Below, in pieces: positions 24,016 to 32,744 of a DNA stretch of 64,000 bases. Both the position numbers and the translations under genes were made by a program. Positions within the stretch are counted from its first letter, which is position 1. Each line of letters starts with the position of its first letter. This DNA comes from Pseudobutyrivibrio sp. MD2005. GTDB taxonomy: Bacteria; Bacillota; Clostridia; Lachnospirales; Lachnospiraceae. The notes below the pieces were generated by a model, which saw only the letters and a program-made list of their open reading frames with translations, ran no database searches and had not been told where the DNA came from. The stretch lies in contig NZ_KK211360.1 in assembly GCF_000621865.1 (NCBI RefSeq), forward strand, positions 80,890 through 144,889. The letters run 5' to 3'.

Positions 24016-24019
24016 TGAT

Positions 24020-24736
24020 ATGGAACGTGATGAGTTAAAAGAAGCCATTCTTAGAGATCTAAATGCAGAGGAATATCCTTTTATTATAGAAGTTAAAGGA
24101 AACACCATTATTGGAAGATGGAAGACTCAGGAGATTCTTGAAGGTGCTAATCCAAAAAGATATCGTCCCTTTTCTGTAGAATATAAGCTCCGTGCAGACG
24201 GAACATTTTATGGCGGGGAAATGACAGTCCACTGTGATGAGTACAAGCCACCTATATCAGCAGAGTCTAGAGGGATGTATTCTGTTACTGCCAATGAAAA
24301 TTTGAAGTGGAGGAAAAAGGTGGATGTTAAAGACTGGTCTACTATTGACCACGACGAGCAAAAGCTTTTTTCAATAATAGAGCATTATTTGATAGATAAA
24401 GGTTTTTCCTATCGACCAGGTGTATGGAAGCATGCTTATATAGGTTGGAGACAAGGATATTACTTACGATTAGTAGGTGCATTACTATTGTTTGTTGGTA
24501 CCTTTATTTTTATAGGCTCACTAGGTACTGGAAACTTATTTCTTAATCTATTTCCTTGGATTCACATCCTAGTTGGTGCTTGGGTTCTTCTTATAGGATT
24601 AGGGAAGATTCCGTTTTACCATCTTAGGAATGACATACTGATAAAAGTGATTATTGGAACCATTGCAATTTGCTGGTTGCTAGTCTTTGCCTGTATGTTT
24701 TTTGATATAGATCCACTTGGATTCCTTTTTAGATAA
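24020..24736 (+). CDS. membrane protein of unknown function
   Basis: The first 150 residues of this roughly 238-residue protein are soluble, with beta-type patterns (FIIEVKGNTIIGRWK, RPFSVEYKLRADGTFYGGEMTV). Three hydrophobic segments follow (about 153-172, 180-200 and 212-232). I recognise no family. The start is uncertain: GTG 24008 lies inside the lipoprotein gene, while ATG 24020 has AGGTG 9 nt upstream and is preferred. Tight spacing to the lipoprotein gene suggests that the two act together at the membrane. Confidence 0.6.
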   Translation: MERDELKEAILRDLNAEEYPFIIEVKGNTIIGRWKTQEILEGANPKRYRPFSVEYKLRADGTFYGGEMTVHCDEYKPPISAESRGMYSVTANENLKWRKKVDVKDWSTIDHDEQKLFSIIEHYLIDKGFSYRPGVWKHAYIGWRQGYYLRLVGALLLFVGTFIFIGSLGTGNLFLNLFPWIHILVGAWVLLIGLGKIPFYHLRNDILIKVIIGTIAICWLLVFACMFFDIDPLGFLFR

Positions 24737-24766
24737 ATAATATTGTCCAACAAATTACCCTTCTAT

Positions 24767-24784
24767 GTAAAGGGGTCAGGCACT
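24767..24784. repeat. 18-bp direct repeat, copy 1
   Basis: GTAAAGGGGTCAGGCACT occurs here and again, identical, at 27913-27930. The two copies lie just outside the ABC exporter genes (24916-27878). Confidence 0.9.
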
Positions 24785-24915
24785 CCGTCTTTCAATTTAT
24801 GATCTTACATACCATTTTTTGAACACATTATTATGATAGGATTTTTTATGTAATTAGTATTCAATAGTTTTGTGGCATTATAGTTAATCTTTTATGGGTT
24901 GAAGAGGTATTTATT

Positions 24916-27159
24916 ATGCTTGGAATATTAAAAAACAGCTTATTAAAAGATATTTATAAGAACAGGACTACGTACTTGTTGATGGTTTTGTTTATTTCTG
25001 TCGGTATGTATGTAGCTGCGACATTGGCATCTATTACATATTCTTATAATATAGTTTGCAATGCAAATTATATCACATCAAATTATCAAGATGGTCAATT
25101 TTCACTTAGAGCCCCTTTAAAAGAAAAAACGGAAATATCTTTGGAAAAAAATGGAGGGGTTACTCTAGAACGTATATTTTCATTTGATTTAAAAATTGAT
25201 AATGATAGTATTCTTCGTATATTTAAACTTCGCAAAAATATTGATTTAGTAGTATTAGACAAAGGTGTTTATCCTAAGAAAAATAATGAGGTAGTATTAG
25301 ATAAATGTTTTGCTGCCAATCATAATCTATTGGTAGGGGATGTTATTAGCATTAATTCCAAAGAATATTTTATAACAGGGCTAGGTTCAGTGACTGATTA
25401 TGATGAACCAGATAGGAATATTTCAGATTATGGTTCAAATAGTTTAGTATTTGGCTTAGCTTTTTTAACAGATGAAGCATATGCGTCGCTATTATCAGAA
25501 GCAGGAATGGCGACTAGACAGGAGTATGTATATTCTTATAAGTTAGAAAAAGGCGCAACAGACGAAAATCTAAGACTCGAATTAATGGCTCTATTAGAAT
25601 CGGATGACATGGTCATGACATTTATTCCTCGAAATAATAATGGAAGAATGTGTAGTGCAGTTGAGGATGGTTTCGCGTATGAAATATGCGGATTTGCTGT
25701 CGGTATAGGTCTCTTATTTCTTGTATCTGTTATATTTTATCTAAATATAAAGAAAACTATTGAAAAAGAAAGCTCATCAATTGGTGCTCTTTATGCCATG
25801 GGAGTAAAAAAAATTGAAGTAATCTTTATGTATCTTGCGCCACCTACACTAGTTTCCTTTGTAGCAGGCTTACTGGGATGGCTCGGTAGTGTTTGTTTTA
25901 GTGCTACAGAGCTGGTTTCCAATTCGAATTATTATTGTGTACCATATGTACCTCTTAAAACATCTCCATTTATATTTGTGTATTGTGTATTAATGCCTCC
26001 AACAAGTTGCTTTTTGATCAATGTAATTATACTTAATAAAAGCTTTTCAAAGCCACCAGTAATCTTGCTAAAAGGTACTATGGATATTAACGAAAAATGC
26101 TATAAGGGGCACGATAACAAAGGGATTATGTTTAACCTGATATGTTCACGTATTTCTAAAGATTTTGGTTTATTCATAGTTCTTTTTATAGGTTCGTTAG
26201 TAGCTGGCATAATATATATGCTTGGATGCGGGCTTGGTCAATTTGTCGGCAACATTCAGAATAGACTGCCACAAGAAATTAGGTATAAATATGTATATGA
26301 TTTGCTAGATGAAACGTATGAGCCACTTAATAACGGGGAAGCAGTTTATAAAAAGACTTTTAAATATGATAATCTGGGATATGTGCTTGATATTGAGTTT
26401 TTGGGTATCGAATCCTCGAGTGAATATTTTGATGTAAGTACAGATAATTTAAATGGTCGAATTATAATTAGTAAAGCTATTGCTAATAGATATGGATTAC
26501 AAAAAGATGATAGTTTAACAGTATATGATGGTGTGACAGGAAAAAAGTACATTTTTATCATTGCTGGAATAGCTGATTATAAGGTAATGTATACTGCATT
26601 TATGGATATAGATGATTTGCGTAATCTTTTGGGGCGAGGAAATGTATATAATTCTATATATTCTGATGTGGTGTGTAATTATAGTCCTAGAGAATTGCTA
26701 GGTTCATATAGTAGGGAAGATTATTTGAATCCTATCGATAGTTTTGCTGAGGAAGCAGGTAGTATGAAAGTGTTCTTTATAGTTGTGTCTGTATTCTTCT
26801 TCGCTGCGATGATTATTTATATTGTGAGATTTTCAATAAATGGTGCAACGCGGCATATTGCCATTTACTCTGTGCTTGGATATAGCAACGTTGAACTGCA
26901 AATAGTATTCCTTTCAAGTACAGCATTATATTCAATAGTATGTGGAGTTATGGGGTTAATTATTGGATTTGAGTTTTCAAAGATTGCGGTACCTTATCTT
27001 TTAGCAACAACACCTATAGGAATATTTTTGACGTATTCCATTAAGAGATTTATACGAGATATTCTGATAATTATTCTAATATACTTGATAGCTGTAGTTG
27101 TTTCGTTTAAACAAATTAAAGATATAGACGAGTTACAGTATATTAGGGCGAGGGAATAG
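24916..27159 (+). CDS. FtsX-like ABC transporter permease
   Basis: The 747-residue protein has an N-terminal membrane helix (about 20-42), a large extracellular domain, three to four helices at about 255-370, a second extracytoplasmic domain and a final group of helices from about 615 on. This is the duplicated FtsX/MacB layout of permeases that export peptides or lipoproteins or transmit mechanical force. The ATPase for it is encoded 20 nt downstream. No accessory periplasmic adaptor gene is present. AGAGG precedes the ATG. Substrate is unknown; in Firmicutes such pairs often confer resistance to antimicrobial peptides, but there is no adjacent two-component system here. Confidence 0.88.
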   Translation: MLGILKNSLLKDIYKNRTTYLLMVLFISVGMYVAATLASITYSYNIVCNANYITSNYQDGQFSLRAPLKEKTEISLEKNGGVTLERIFSFDLKIDNDSILRIFKLRKNIDLVVLDKGVYPKKNNEVVLDKCFAANHNLLVGDVISINSKEYFITGLGSVTDYDEPDRNISDYGSNSLVFGLAFLTDEAYASLLSEAGMATRQEYVYSYKLEKGATDENLRLELMALLESDDMVMTFIPRNNNGRMCSAVEDGFAYEICGFAVGIGLLFLVSVIFYLNIKKTIEKESSSIGALYAMGVKKIEVIFMYLAPPTLVSFVAGLLGWLGSVCFSATELVSNSNYYCVPYVPLKTSPFIFVYCVLMPPTSCFLINVIILNKSFSKPPVILLKGTMDINEKCYKGHDNKGIMFNLICSRISKDFGLFIVLFIGSLVAGIIYMLGCGLGQFVGNIQNRLPQEIRYKYVYDLLDETYEPLNNGEAVYKKTFKYDNLGYVLDIEFLGIESSSEYFDVSTDNLNGRIIISKAIANRYGLQKDDSLTVYDGVTGKKYIFIIAGIADYKVMYTAFMDIDDLRNLLGRGNVYNSIYSDVVCNYSPRELLGSYSREDYLNPIDSFAEEAGSMKVFFIVVSVFFFAAMIIYIVRFSINGATRHIAIYSVLGYSNVELQIVFLSSTALYSIVCGVMGLIIGFEFSKIAVPYLLATTPIGIFLTYSIKRFIRDILIIILIYLIAVVVSFKQIKDIDELQYIRARE

Positions 27160-27179
27160 TGAAAGGTGGTTAGTGGTAT

Positions 27180-27878
27180 ATGGTTATTGTAAGAAATATA
27201 AAGAAAGCATATGGAAGCGGAACAGGTACGGTTCATGCATTGAAGGGTGTGTCTTGTGAAATTCAGTCTGGTGAAAAATGTGCAATCATAGGCGCTTCAG
27301 GAAGTGGAAAGTCAACATTACTTAATAGTATAGGTGGATTAGAGAAAGTGGATGAAGGAGAAATAATAATTGATGAAACAAATATAAATAGCCTTAATAA
27401 AGAAGAACTAAGGCGTTTTAGACGAGATAAACTGGGCTTTGTGTTTCAGTTTTACAATCTTTTACCTAATTTATGTGTAAGAGACAATATAAAGGTTGGA
27501 GAAAAGCTTAGTAAGTCACCAATGAATTACGAAGGACTTCTGAGTACCCTTGGACTGAAACAGTTCGAAAACATGTATCCTCCAGAATTATCTGGAGGTC
27601 AGCAGCAGAGAGTATCTATTGCGCGAGCATTGATTAAAAATTCACCCATACTTTTATGTGATGAACCGACTGGCGCATTGGATTCAACTACTTCCAAAGA
27701 AATATTGAAACTGCTAGAAGAAATCAATAGAAAGTATGGTACAACAATCATTTTTGTCACGCATAATAATGCTATTACACAGATGATGGACACAACAATA
27801 ATAATGAAAGATGGAATGATTATTGATGTAATAAAAAATCCAAATCCTGTATCGGCAGAGGAATTGGATAATCTGTGA
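27180..27878 (+). CDS. ABC transporter ATP-binding protein (LolD/MacB class)
   Basis: The 232-residue ATPase is complete. Walker A GASGSGKS lies at residues 38-45, the Q-loop in GFVFQFYNLLP, signature LSGGQQQR near 137-144, Walker B with ILLCDEPTGAL, and the switch histidine in FVTHNNA. The FQFYNLLP and DEPTGALD blocks are typical of the LolD/MacB/FtsE group that works with FtsX-type permeases, which the preceding gene encodes. The ribosome site is GGTGG. The operon appears to be just these two genes. Confidence 0.95.
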   Translation: MVIVRNIKKAYGSGTGTVHALKGVSCEIQSGEKCAIIGASGSGKSTLLNSIGGLEKVDEGEIIIDETNINSLNKEELRRFRRDKLGFVFQFYNLLPNLCVRDNIKVGEKLSKSPMNYEGLLSTLGLKQFENMYPPELSGGQQQRVSIARALIKNSPILLCDEPTGALDSTTSKEILKLLEEINRKYGTTIIFVTHNNAITQMMDTTIIMKDGMIIDVIKNPNPVSAEELDNL

Positions 27879-27912
27879 CAATTATTTAGCTTTATAAAAT
27901 ATGCTAAATTGC

Positions 27913-27930
27913 GTAAAGGGGTCAGGCACT
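27913..27930. repeat. 18-bp direct repeat, copy 2
   Basis: This is identical to 24767-24784. It lies 34 nt after the stop of the ATPase gene. Confidence 0.9.
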
Positions 27931-27985
27931 GAAGAAGGTGCAAGTGAGCAACCTTTCTTTATTCCTTTAAATTAATGTCATTTTT

Positions 27986-28636
27986 CTAAGGCTGGGTAGT
28001 TTTAAATGAAACATCATCCAAAGCACTGCTATTTTTAACTTTGATTAAAATGCGTAAGAATATATTATCCTCATCAGAGATAACAAAATTCTTACAATAT
28101 AGAATTTGGCCGTTTTTATCTAGAATACTATAAGTTTCAATATATCCACTAAAACTCTGATCACGATATTCTTCAAAGGAATAGTCAGATACTTCATTAC
28201 CCATTTTATTCGCAGAATCTTTAGTAGTTGACTCGGCGGTGGTACCAGACATATCGAAATCAGAATATGGCTTTGCCCATACCATAACTACGCCATAGTC
28301 ATCCTTTGAAAATACATAATTATCCGAATAAGAATCGTGAGTCTCTTTTTCAATAGCTTCATATAATCCTTCTGAAAAGTTTAGATTGATGGTGCTTCCA
28401 TGGGACTCGAAAGAGTAATTGGTCAATTCCTTATTTGTAATACTATCCTTAGAATCTATGTTAGTAGAATCATTTTTTGATTTCGCGTCATCTTGACTAT
28501 TATTTCCAGCTTCCTCATTTACAAATCCTGCTTCTATTTTATCTCTTTCGATTGCAGTATTTTGATAATCATTTTTGAAACTGCATGAGCAAAATAATAG
28601 AGAAGACAGTAAAAAAATAATGGCTGTCTTTTTCAT
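27986..28636 (-). CDS. lipoprotein of unknown function
   Basis: The protein of about 216 residues begins MKKTAIIFLLSSLLFCSC, a lipoprotein signal with the likely lipidated cysteine at 18 (a second cysteine at 16 makes the exact site uncertain). An acidic, Asn/Ser/Asp-rich spacer follows (about 25-65), then a domain starting LTNYSFESHGSTINLNFSEG, of no family I can name. The start at 28636 is preferred because GGAA is suitably placed; an in-frame ATG six codons upstream has no ribosome site. It converges with the ABC exporter operon. Confidence 0.65.
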   Translation of the reverse strand: MKKTAIIFLLSSLLFCSCSFKNDYQNTAIERDKIEAGFVNEEAGNNSQDDAKSKNDSTNIDSKDSITNKELTNYSFESHGSTINLNFSEGLYEAIEKETHDSYSDNYVFSKDDYGVVMVWAKPYSDFDMSGTTAESTTKDSANKMGNEVSDYSFEEYRDQSFSGYIETYSILDKNGQILYCKNFVISDEDNIFLRILIKVKNSSALDDVSFKTTQP

Positions 28637-28716
28637 AAACTTAGTTCCATTCATTTAAAAATTACTTGCACATTATCGTATATATGAATCTAAATATCAA
28701 CATATTGATAGCTGAT

Positions 28717-28756
28717 AAGTATCACTTTAAAAATTTCAAATAAAGTGATACTTTAA
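28717..28756. repeat. single GTATCACTT-family hairpin
   Basis: The arms 28717-28729 and 28741-28753 form a perfect 13-bp stem. As in the 16.5-kb array, core arms AGTATCACTT and AAGTGATACT are separated by exactly 15 nt, and the loop is close to that of the last array unit. It lies in the gap upstream of the minus-strand lipoprotein gene. Confidence 0.75.
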
Positions 28757-28798
28757 AATTAAATGTGAAGGCGAATTTGCCAAAGGCAGATATTTGCA

Positions 28799-28864
28799 GA
28801 TAATTTCATTGTTGAATCATTTGAGCAGCATTTTAAAACATTATTAAAAGAAGGAAGTAGATAA
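28799..28864 (+). pseudogene. coding remnant before the phosphatase gene
   Basis: In one frame, 21 codons read DNFIVESFEQHFKTLLKEGSR and stop 2 nt before the phosphatase start. Just upstream, a different frame reads ANLPKADICR, suggesting a frameshifted C-terminus of a lost gene. The parent family is not identified. Confidence 0.35.
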
Positions 28865-28866
28865 AT

Positions 28867-29400
28867 ATGAATCATTTTTATTTTATTAGACATGGGGAAA
28901 CTGTTTGGAATGTCGAAAACAAGATTTGCGGAGTGACAGATATTGAACTAACAGAAAGAGGTCATGAGCAGGCTATTGAAACAGGAAAAAAGATATTAGA
29001 ACAGGGAATTACTGCAGATGTAATACTTGCATCCCCTCTTGTAAGGGCAAAAGAAACAGCAAGACATATCTCTGAGATTACAGGAATCCCTGTGGAAATT
29101 GAGCCAAGACTTAAGGAGCAGAATTTTGGTAGATTTGAGTCTACTCCTAGGGATGGAGCAGAATTCCATGAAGCAAAAAAGGATATGGCAAGCAGATTTG
29201 GAACAGGTGAATCAATGCTACATTTGGCCCAGAGAATTTACAATCTTATAGATGATATAAAAAAGTCTGACAGGGAAGTTATATTGGTAGCCCATAATGG
29301 AATTGCAAGGATGGTAGAATCATACTTTAGGGAAATGAATAACGAAGAGTTTTCTTCTTGTGGAATTAAGAATTGCGAGATTAAGAGGTATGATTTTTAA
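28867..29400 (+). CDS. histidine phosphatase family protein
   Basis: The 177-residue protein has the phosphoglycerate-mutase-like signature FIRHGETVWNVENKICG near the N-terminus, where the histidine is phosphorylated during catalysis. The second catalytic histidine is in VILVAHNGIARM. LTERGHEQA and SPLVRAKETARHI are further family blocks. It probably dephosphorylates a small phosphorylated metabolite (cobalamin or sugar-phosphate type); substrate is unassigned. A purine-rich AAGGAAG precedes the ATG. Its gene is followed by a strong hairpin, so it is probably monocistronic. Confidence 0.92.
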   Translation: MNHFYFIRHGETVWNVENKICGVTDIELTERGHEQAIETGKKILEQGITADVILASPLVRAKETARHISEITGIPVEIEPRLKEQNFGRFESTPRDGAEFHEAKKDMASRFGTGESMLHLAQRIYNLIDDIKKSDREVILVAHNGIARMVESYFREMNNEEFSSCGIKNCEIKRYDF

Positions 29401-29459
29401 AATGATTATACGAGGGGATATAAGTGATGGAATAAAAAAAATAGTGGCAAGCTTAATAG

Positions 29460-29511
29460 ATGACTTCTTGCTGACAATTTCATTGTTTTGTAAGCAAGAA
29501 GTCATAGTTTT
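29460..29511 (+). terminator. strong hairpin terminator after the phosphatase gene
   Basis: Perfect 13-bp arms lie at 29460-29472 and 29493-29505, followed by AGTTTT. This is a good intrinsic terminator, with a long 20-nt loop. Confidence 0.65.
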
Positions 29512-29666
29512 ATCACAAGCTAACGTAACAATGTGGCCTCTTAGACAATTTGCGATACGAATTCAGCAAATATTGTCATTTTTTATCGCAAAGTTTGTCG
29601 GAGCCAGCATTTATTTGTTTGCTTGTGATAAAAAATGGGGTTTTTCTTTATTTTTGTATCGCAAAT
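29509..29666. repeat. nested inverted repeats in a geneless segment
   Basis: TTTATCACAAGC (29509-29520) is exactly complementary to 29621-29632. Inside, ATTTGCGATAC (29548-29558) can pair either with 29584-29592 (9 bp) or, over 11 bp, with GTATCGCAAAT at 29656-29666. GACAAT (29544-29549) also pairs with 29572-29577. The rest of the 29401-29983 gap has only a terminator and a small coding remnant. This may be the wreck of a small mobile element. Confidence 0.5.
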
Positions 29667-29701
29667 CATACTTAATGCCGCATGTTATCGTTGGAATGTG
29701 A

Positions 29702-29788
29702 TATTCTGGTATAGCATTTGTGCCTGACTCAGATAAATCTACTGAATTTTATGAGAATCTATCTGATGAAGCAGATTTTGAGCTGTAG
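29702..29788 (+). pseudogene. coding remnant upstream of galE
   Basis: Twenty-eight codons open after a TGA read YSGIAFVPDSDKS then TEFYENLSDEADFEL and stop. The amino-acid pattern looks like a genuine protein C-terminus. No start codon or ribosome site is present, and I cannot name the parent. Confidence 0.35.
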
Positions 29789-29983
29789 TTGTTTATTGTA
29801 AACAGATTGCAAAGGTTCATAAGCGTATGGGGCGATGATAGAATTCGTACCCAGAATATATTTTTTGTGTAAAATAGCTATATTATGGTCGCTTTTGCAA
29901 AAAAATCTATACTTAATTTACTTTAATTCTTAAGTGCTTTCTGCTAAGCTAATACCGGATAGAAACATAAGGAGGATATTTTT

Positions 29984-31000
29984 ATGGCTATTTTAGTTAC
30001 AGGCGGTGCTGGTTTCATCGGAAGCCACACATGTGTAGAGCTTCAGCAGGCTGGATATGATGTTGTTGTTTATGATAATCTTAGCAACGCATCTGAAAAA
30101 TCACTTGAAAGAGTAGAGGCTATCACAGGAAAGCCAGTAAAGTTTTACAAAGGTGATATTTTAGATCGTGATAGATTAAATGAGGTTTTTGAGAAGGAGC
30201 AGCTTGATTCATGTATTCATTTTGCAGGTCTTAAGGCTGTTGGTGAATCAGTTCAGAAGCCTTGGGAATATTATGAAAATAATATTGCAGGTACACTTAC
30301 ACTTGTTGATGTTATGAGACAGCATAACTGCAAGAACATCATTTTCTCATCATCAGCTACAGTTTATGGTGACCCAGCAGAGATTCCTATTACAGAAAAG
30401 TGCCCTAAGGGACAGTGCACAAACCCATATGGATGGACAAAGTCTATGCTTGAGCAGATTCTTTCAGATATCCAGAAGGCTGATAACGAGTGGAATGTAG
30501 TTCTTCTTCGTTACTTCAATCCAATTGGAGCTCATCCATCAGGAACAATGGGAGAGAATCCTAACGGAATTCCAAACAACCTTATGCCTTATATTACACA
30601 GGTTGCAGTTGGAAAGCTTCCTGAGCTTGGTGTATTCGGTAACGATTACGATACTCCAGATGGCACAGGTGTCCGTGATTACATCCATGTTGTAGACCTT
30701 GCAAAGGGACATGTTAAGGCGCTTAAGAAGATTCAGGACAATTCAGGTCTTAGCATTTACAATCTTGGTACAGGTGTTGGTTATTCAGTTCTTGATATTG
30801 TTAAGAACTTCGAAGAAGCAAATGACATCAAAATCCCATATTCAATCAAGCCTCGTCGTGCAGGTGATATTGCTACATGTTATTCTGATGCTACAAAGGC
30901 TAAAGAAGAGCTTGGATGGGAAGCTGAGTTTGGCATTAAAGAAATGTGTGCTGACTCATGGAGATGGCAGAAGAACAACCCTAACGGATACGACGATTAA
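29984..31000 (+). CDS. galE: UDP-glucose 4-epimerase
   Basis: GalE interconverts UDP-glucose and UDP-galactose (Leloir pathway, exopolysaccharide precursors). The 338 residues carry the NAD-binding [10 protein letters not shown] at 6-15, the catalytic serine region SSSATVYGD and the YGWTK (Y-x3-K) motif near 149. [12 protein letters not shown] and [14 protein letters not shown] are further GalE blocks. AAGGAGG stands upstream. Codon use is biased toward the A/T-ending and fast codons, consistent with high expression. The gene is flanked by a geneless gap and its own terminator, so it is monocistronic. Confidence 0.97.
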   Translation: MAILVTGGAGFIGSHTCVELQQAGYDVVVYDNLSNASEKSLERVEAITGKPVKFYKGDILDRDRLNEVFEKEQLDSCIHFAGLKAVGESVQKPWEYYENNIAGTLTLVDVMRQHNCKNIIFSSSATVYGDPAEIPITEKCPKGQCTNPYGWTKSMLEQILSDIQKADNEWNVVLLRYFNPIGAHPSGTMGENPNGIPNNLMPYITQVAVGKLPELGVFGNDYDTPDGTGVRDYIHVVDLAKGHVKALKKIQDNSGLSIYNLGTGVGYSVLDIVKNFEEANDIKIPYSIKPRRAGDIATCYSDATKAKEELGWEAEFGIKEMCADSWRWQKNNPNGYDD

Positions 31001-31025
31001 TTCAAAACATAATAGTTGTACAAAT

Positions 31026-31057
31026 AAAGTCACCAAAGGATTCTTTGGTGACTTTTT
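31026..31057 (+). terminator. intrinsic terminator of galE
   Basis: A 13-bp stem (31026-31038 with 31043-31055) with a four-base loop is followed by T residues. Confidence 0.85.
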
Positions 31058-31103
31058 AATATATATGTGTTATGATTAGACGGATTATATTACGGAGATT
31101 GTT

Positions 31104-31937
31104 ATGTACGGAGTAGATTTTACAAAGAAAAAAAGGGTAGTCATAAAGGTTGGTTCATCAACCATTACACATGAGGCTACAGGAAATATCGATTATACAA
31201 AATTAGAAAGGCTTGTTAGACAGCTATGTGACCTTAGGGCTCAGGGCAAGGATGTTTGTCTTGTGTCATCAGGTGCTATTGCAGTAGGTCGCTATGCTAT
31301 AGGGCTTAAAGAACGTCCACATGATTTAGCAACCAAGCAGGCTTGCGCCTCTATTGGGCAGGCTTATCTTATGTCTGTTTATCAGAAGCTGTTTTCAGAG
31401 TATAATCAAAGGGCTGGTCAGATTCTTATCACCAAAAAGACTATGACTGATCCTGAATCTCGCGAGAACGCTAAGAACACTTTCGAGCAGCTTTTTGAGC
31501 TTGGTGTTATTCCAGTTGTTAATGAGAATGATACTGTTGCCACACATGAAATCCAGTTTGGTGATAATGATTCTTTGTCGGCTATCGTTTCTGCACTTGT
31601 AAAGGCAGATGCTTTGGTACTACTTTCTGATATCGATGGTCTATATACTGATGACCCTAGCACCAATCCAGATGCAGAGTTTGTACCTATTGTTGAAGAT
31701 ATAGACGCTGTTGCAAATATGGCTAGTGGAGATAGCACTTCAGATGTTGGTACAGGCGGTATGACTGCAAAGATTCGCGCAGCACAGATTGCAACATACT
31801 CCGGCGCAGATATGGTCATTACAAATGGAAAACACATTGGTAATGTCCACCGTATTTTCGAAAATAAAGACAAGGGCACTCTTTTTGTTGCAAACAAAAG
31901 GGACGATGTCCATGTATTAGATTTGTTAGAGGATTAA
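31104..31937 (+). CDS. proB: glutamate 5-kinase
   Basis: ProB phosphorylates glutamate, the first step of proline synthesis. The 277 residues form only the amino-acid kinase domain (VVIKVGSSTITHE, LVSSGAIAVGR, VNENDTVATHEIQFGDND, SDIDGLYTDDP, GTGGMTAKI). The C-terminal PUA domain of the longer ProB type is missing, as in many Firmicutes. proA, the next enzyme, is two genes downstream on the same strand. The stop overlaps the start of the DUF896 gene by 1 nt. Feedback inhibition by proline is expected for the family. Confidence 0.96.
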   Translation: MYGVDFTKKKRVVIKVGSSTITHEATGNIDYTKLERLVRQLCDLRAQGKDVCLVSSGAIAVGRYAIGLKERPHDLATKQACASIGQAYLMSVYQKLFSEYNQRAGQILITKKTMTDPESRENAKNTFEQLFELGVIPVVNENDTVATHEIQFGDNDSLSAIVSALVKADALVLLSDIDGLYTDDPSTNPDAEFVPIVEDIDAVANMASGDSTSDVGTGGMTAKIRAAQIATYSGADMVITNGKHIGNVHRIFENKDKGTLFVANKRDDVHVLDLLED

Positions 31938-32161
31938 TGATGATTACAGAGAAAGATATTACAAGAATTAACGAGCTTTATCACAAGAGTAAAGCAGAAG
32001 GTCTAAATGAAGCTGAAAAAGAAGAGCAGGCTGCTCTTAGAAAGGCATATATTGCTGCGATTAGAGGCAATATTAGAGCACAGCTCAATAATATTGATAT
32101 TGTTGATGAAAATGGAAATGTAGAAAATCTTGGCGAAAAATATGGAAAGAAATCAAAGTAA
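31937..32161 (+). CDS. DUF896 (UPF0291, YnzC-like) small protein
   Basis: The 74-residue protein reads MMITEKDITRINELYHKSK, with the helical-hairpin pattern of the DUF896 family, to which B. subtilis YnzC belongs, followed by an acidic tail. Function is unknown. The start codon overlaps the proB stop (ATG at 31937; a second ATG follows at 31940), and its end overlaps the start of the folate gene by 20 nt. It is clearly part of the same operon. Confidence 0.85.
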   Translation: MMITEKDITRINELYHKSKAEGLNEAEKEEQAALRKAYIAAIRGNIRAQLNNIDIVDENGNVENLGEKYGKKSK

Positions 32162-32729
32162 GGAACTTAGATTAATACATAAAAAGCTTAGAGATAATAT
32201 GTCTGCTGAGGAACATGCTTTAAAATCTGCAGATATTTCACGAAATGTTTTGGCTCTTTTAGAATCTGATTTTAAAGGAGCTAATATTTTTTTATGCTTT
32301 TATCCTTTTGGTTCGGAAGTGGCTTTGTTGCCGCTATATGAACATCTTTTAGAATTAGGAAAATCTCTGTATTTTCCAGTTTCTGACATTAAAGAACATA
32401 CACTCACTTTTTATAAAATATCGCATATACGAAATGATTTTCATAAAGGCGCCTATGATATTATGGAGCCCAATAATGGCTTAGCCCCTTTTGATTATGA
32501 AAATTCAAAATCCGAAAATGTTATTTGCATTACACCAGGTCTTGTTTTTGATAAAAATCTTAATCGTCTAGGGTATGGCGCCGGGTTTTACGATAGATTT
32601 TTATGTGATAAGCCAGGTATAGTTAAAATAGCCCCGTGTTTTACAAATCAAATTTTAGACAATATAAAAGCTATGCCTCATGATATCAGGATGGATGTAG
32701 TTGTGACGGAAGATTATCAAATTGGATAA
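32142..32729 (+). CDS. 5-formyltetrahydrofolate cyclo-ligase
   Basis: This enzyme converts 5-formyl-THF to 5,10-methenyl-THF using ATP. The protein of about 195 residues has the N-terminal helix (SKELRLIHKKLRDNMSAEE), the FYPFGSEVAL segment and the signature block LNRLGYGAGFYDRFL, which binds ATP and folate. ATG 32142 is preferred over TTG 32130; neither has a strong ribosome site, so translation may depend on coupling to the DUF896 gene it overlaps. It sits between proB and proA by operon habit; no functional link is seen. Confidence 0.9.
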   Translation: MERNQSKELRLIHKKLRDNMSAEEHALKSADISRNVLALLESDFKGANIFLCFYPFGSEVALLPLYEHLLELGKSLYFPVSDIKEHTLTFYKISHIRNDFHKGAYDIMEPNNGLAPFDYENSKSENVICITPGLVFDKNLNRLGYGAGFYDRFLCDKPGIVKIAPCFTNQILDNIKAMPHDIRMDVVVTEDYQIG

Positions 32730-32744
32730 ACTTAGGAGGAGATA

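Noticed and set aside
29360-29701. 113-residue open frame downstream of the histidine phosphatase gene
   Set aside because: It starts inside the phosphatase gene, runs through a terminator hairpin and nested inverted repeats, and its product shows no recognisable protein pattern.
31418-31897. 159-residue open frame on the minus strand within proB
   Set aside because: It is antisense to proB, whose protein is fully conserved; the frame is a codon-bias shadow.
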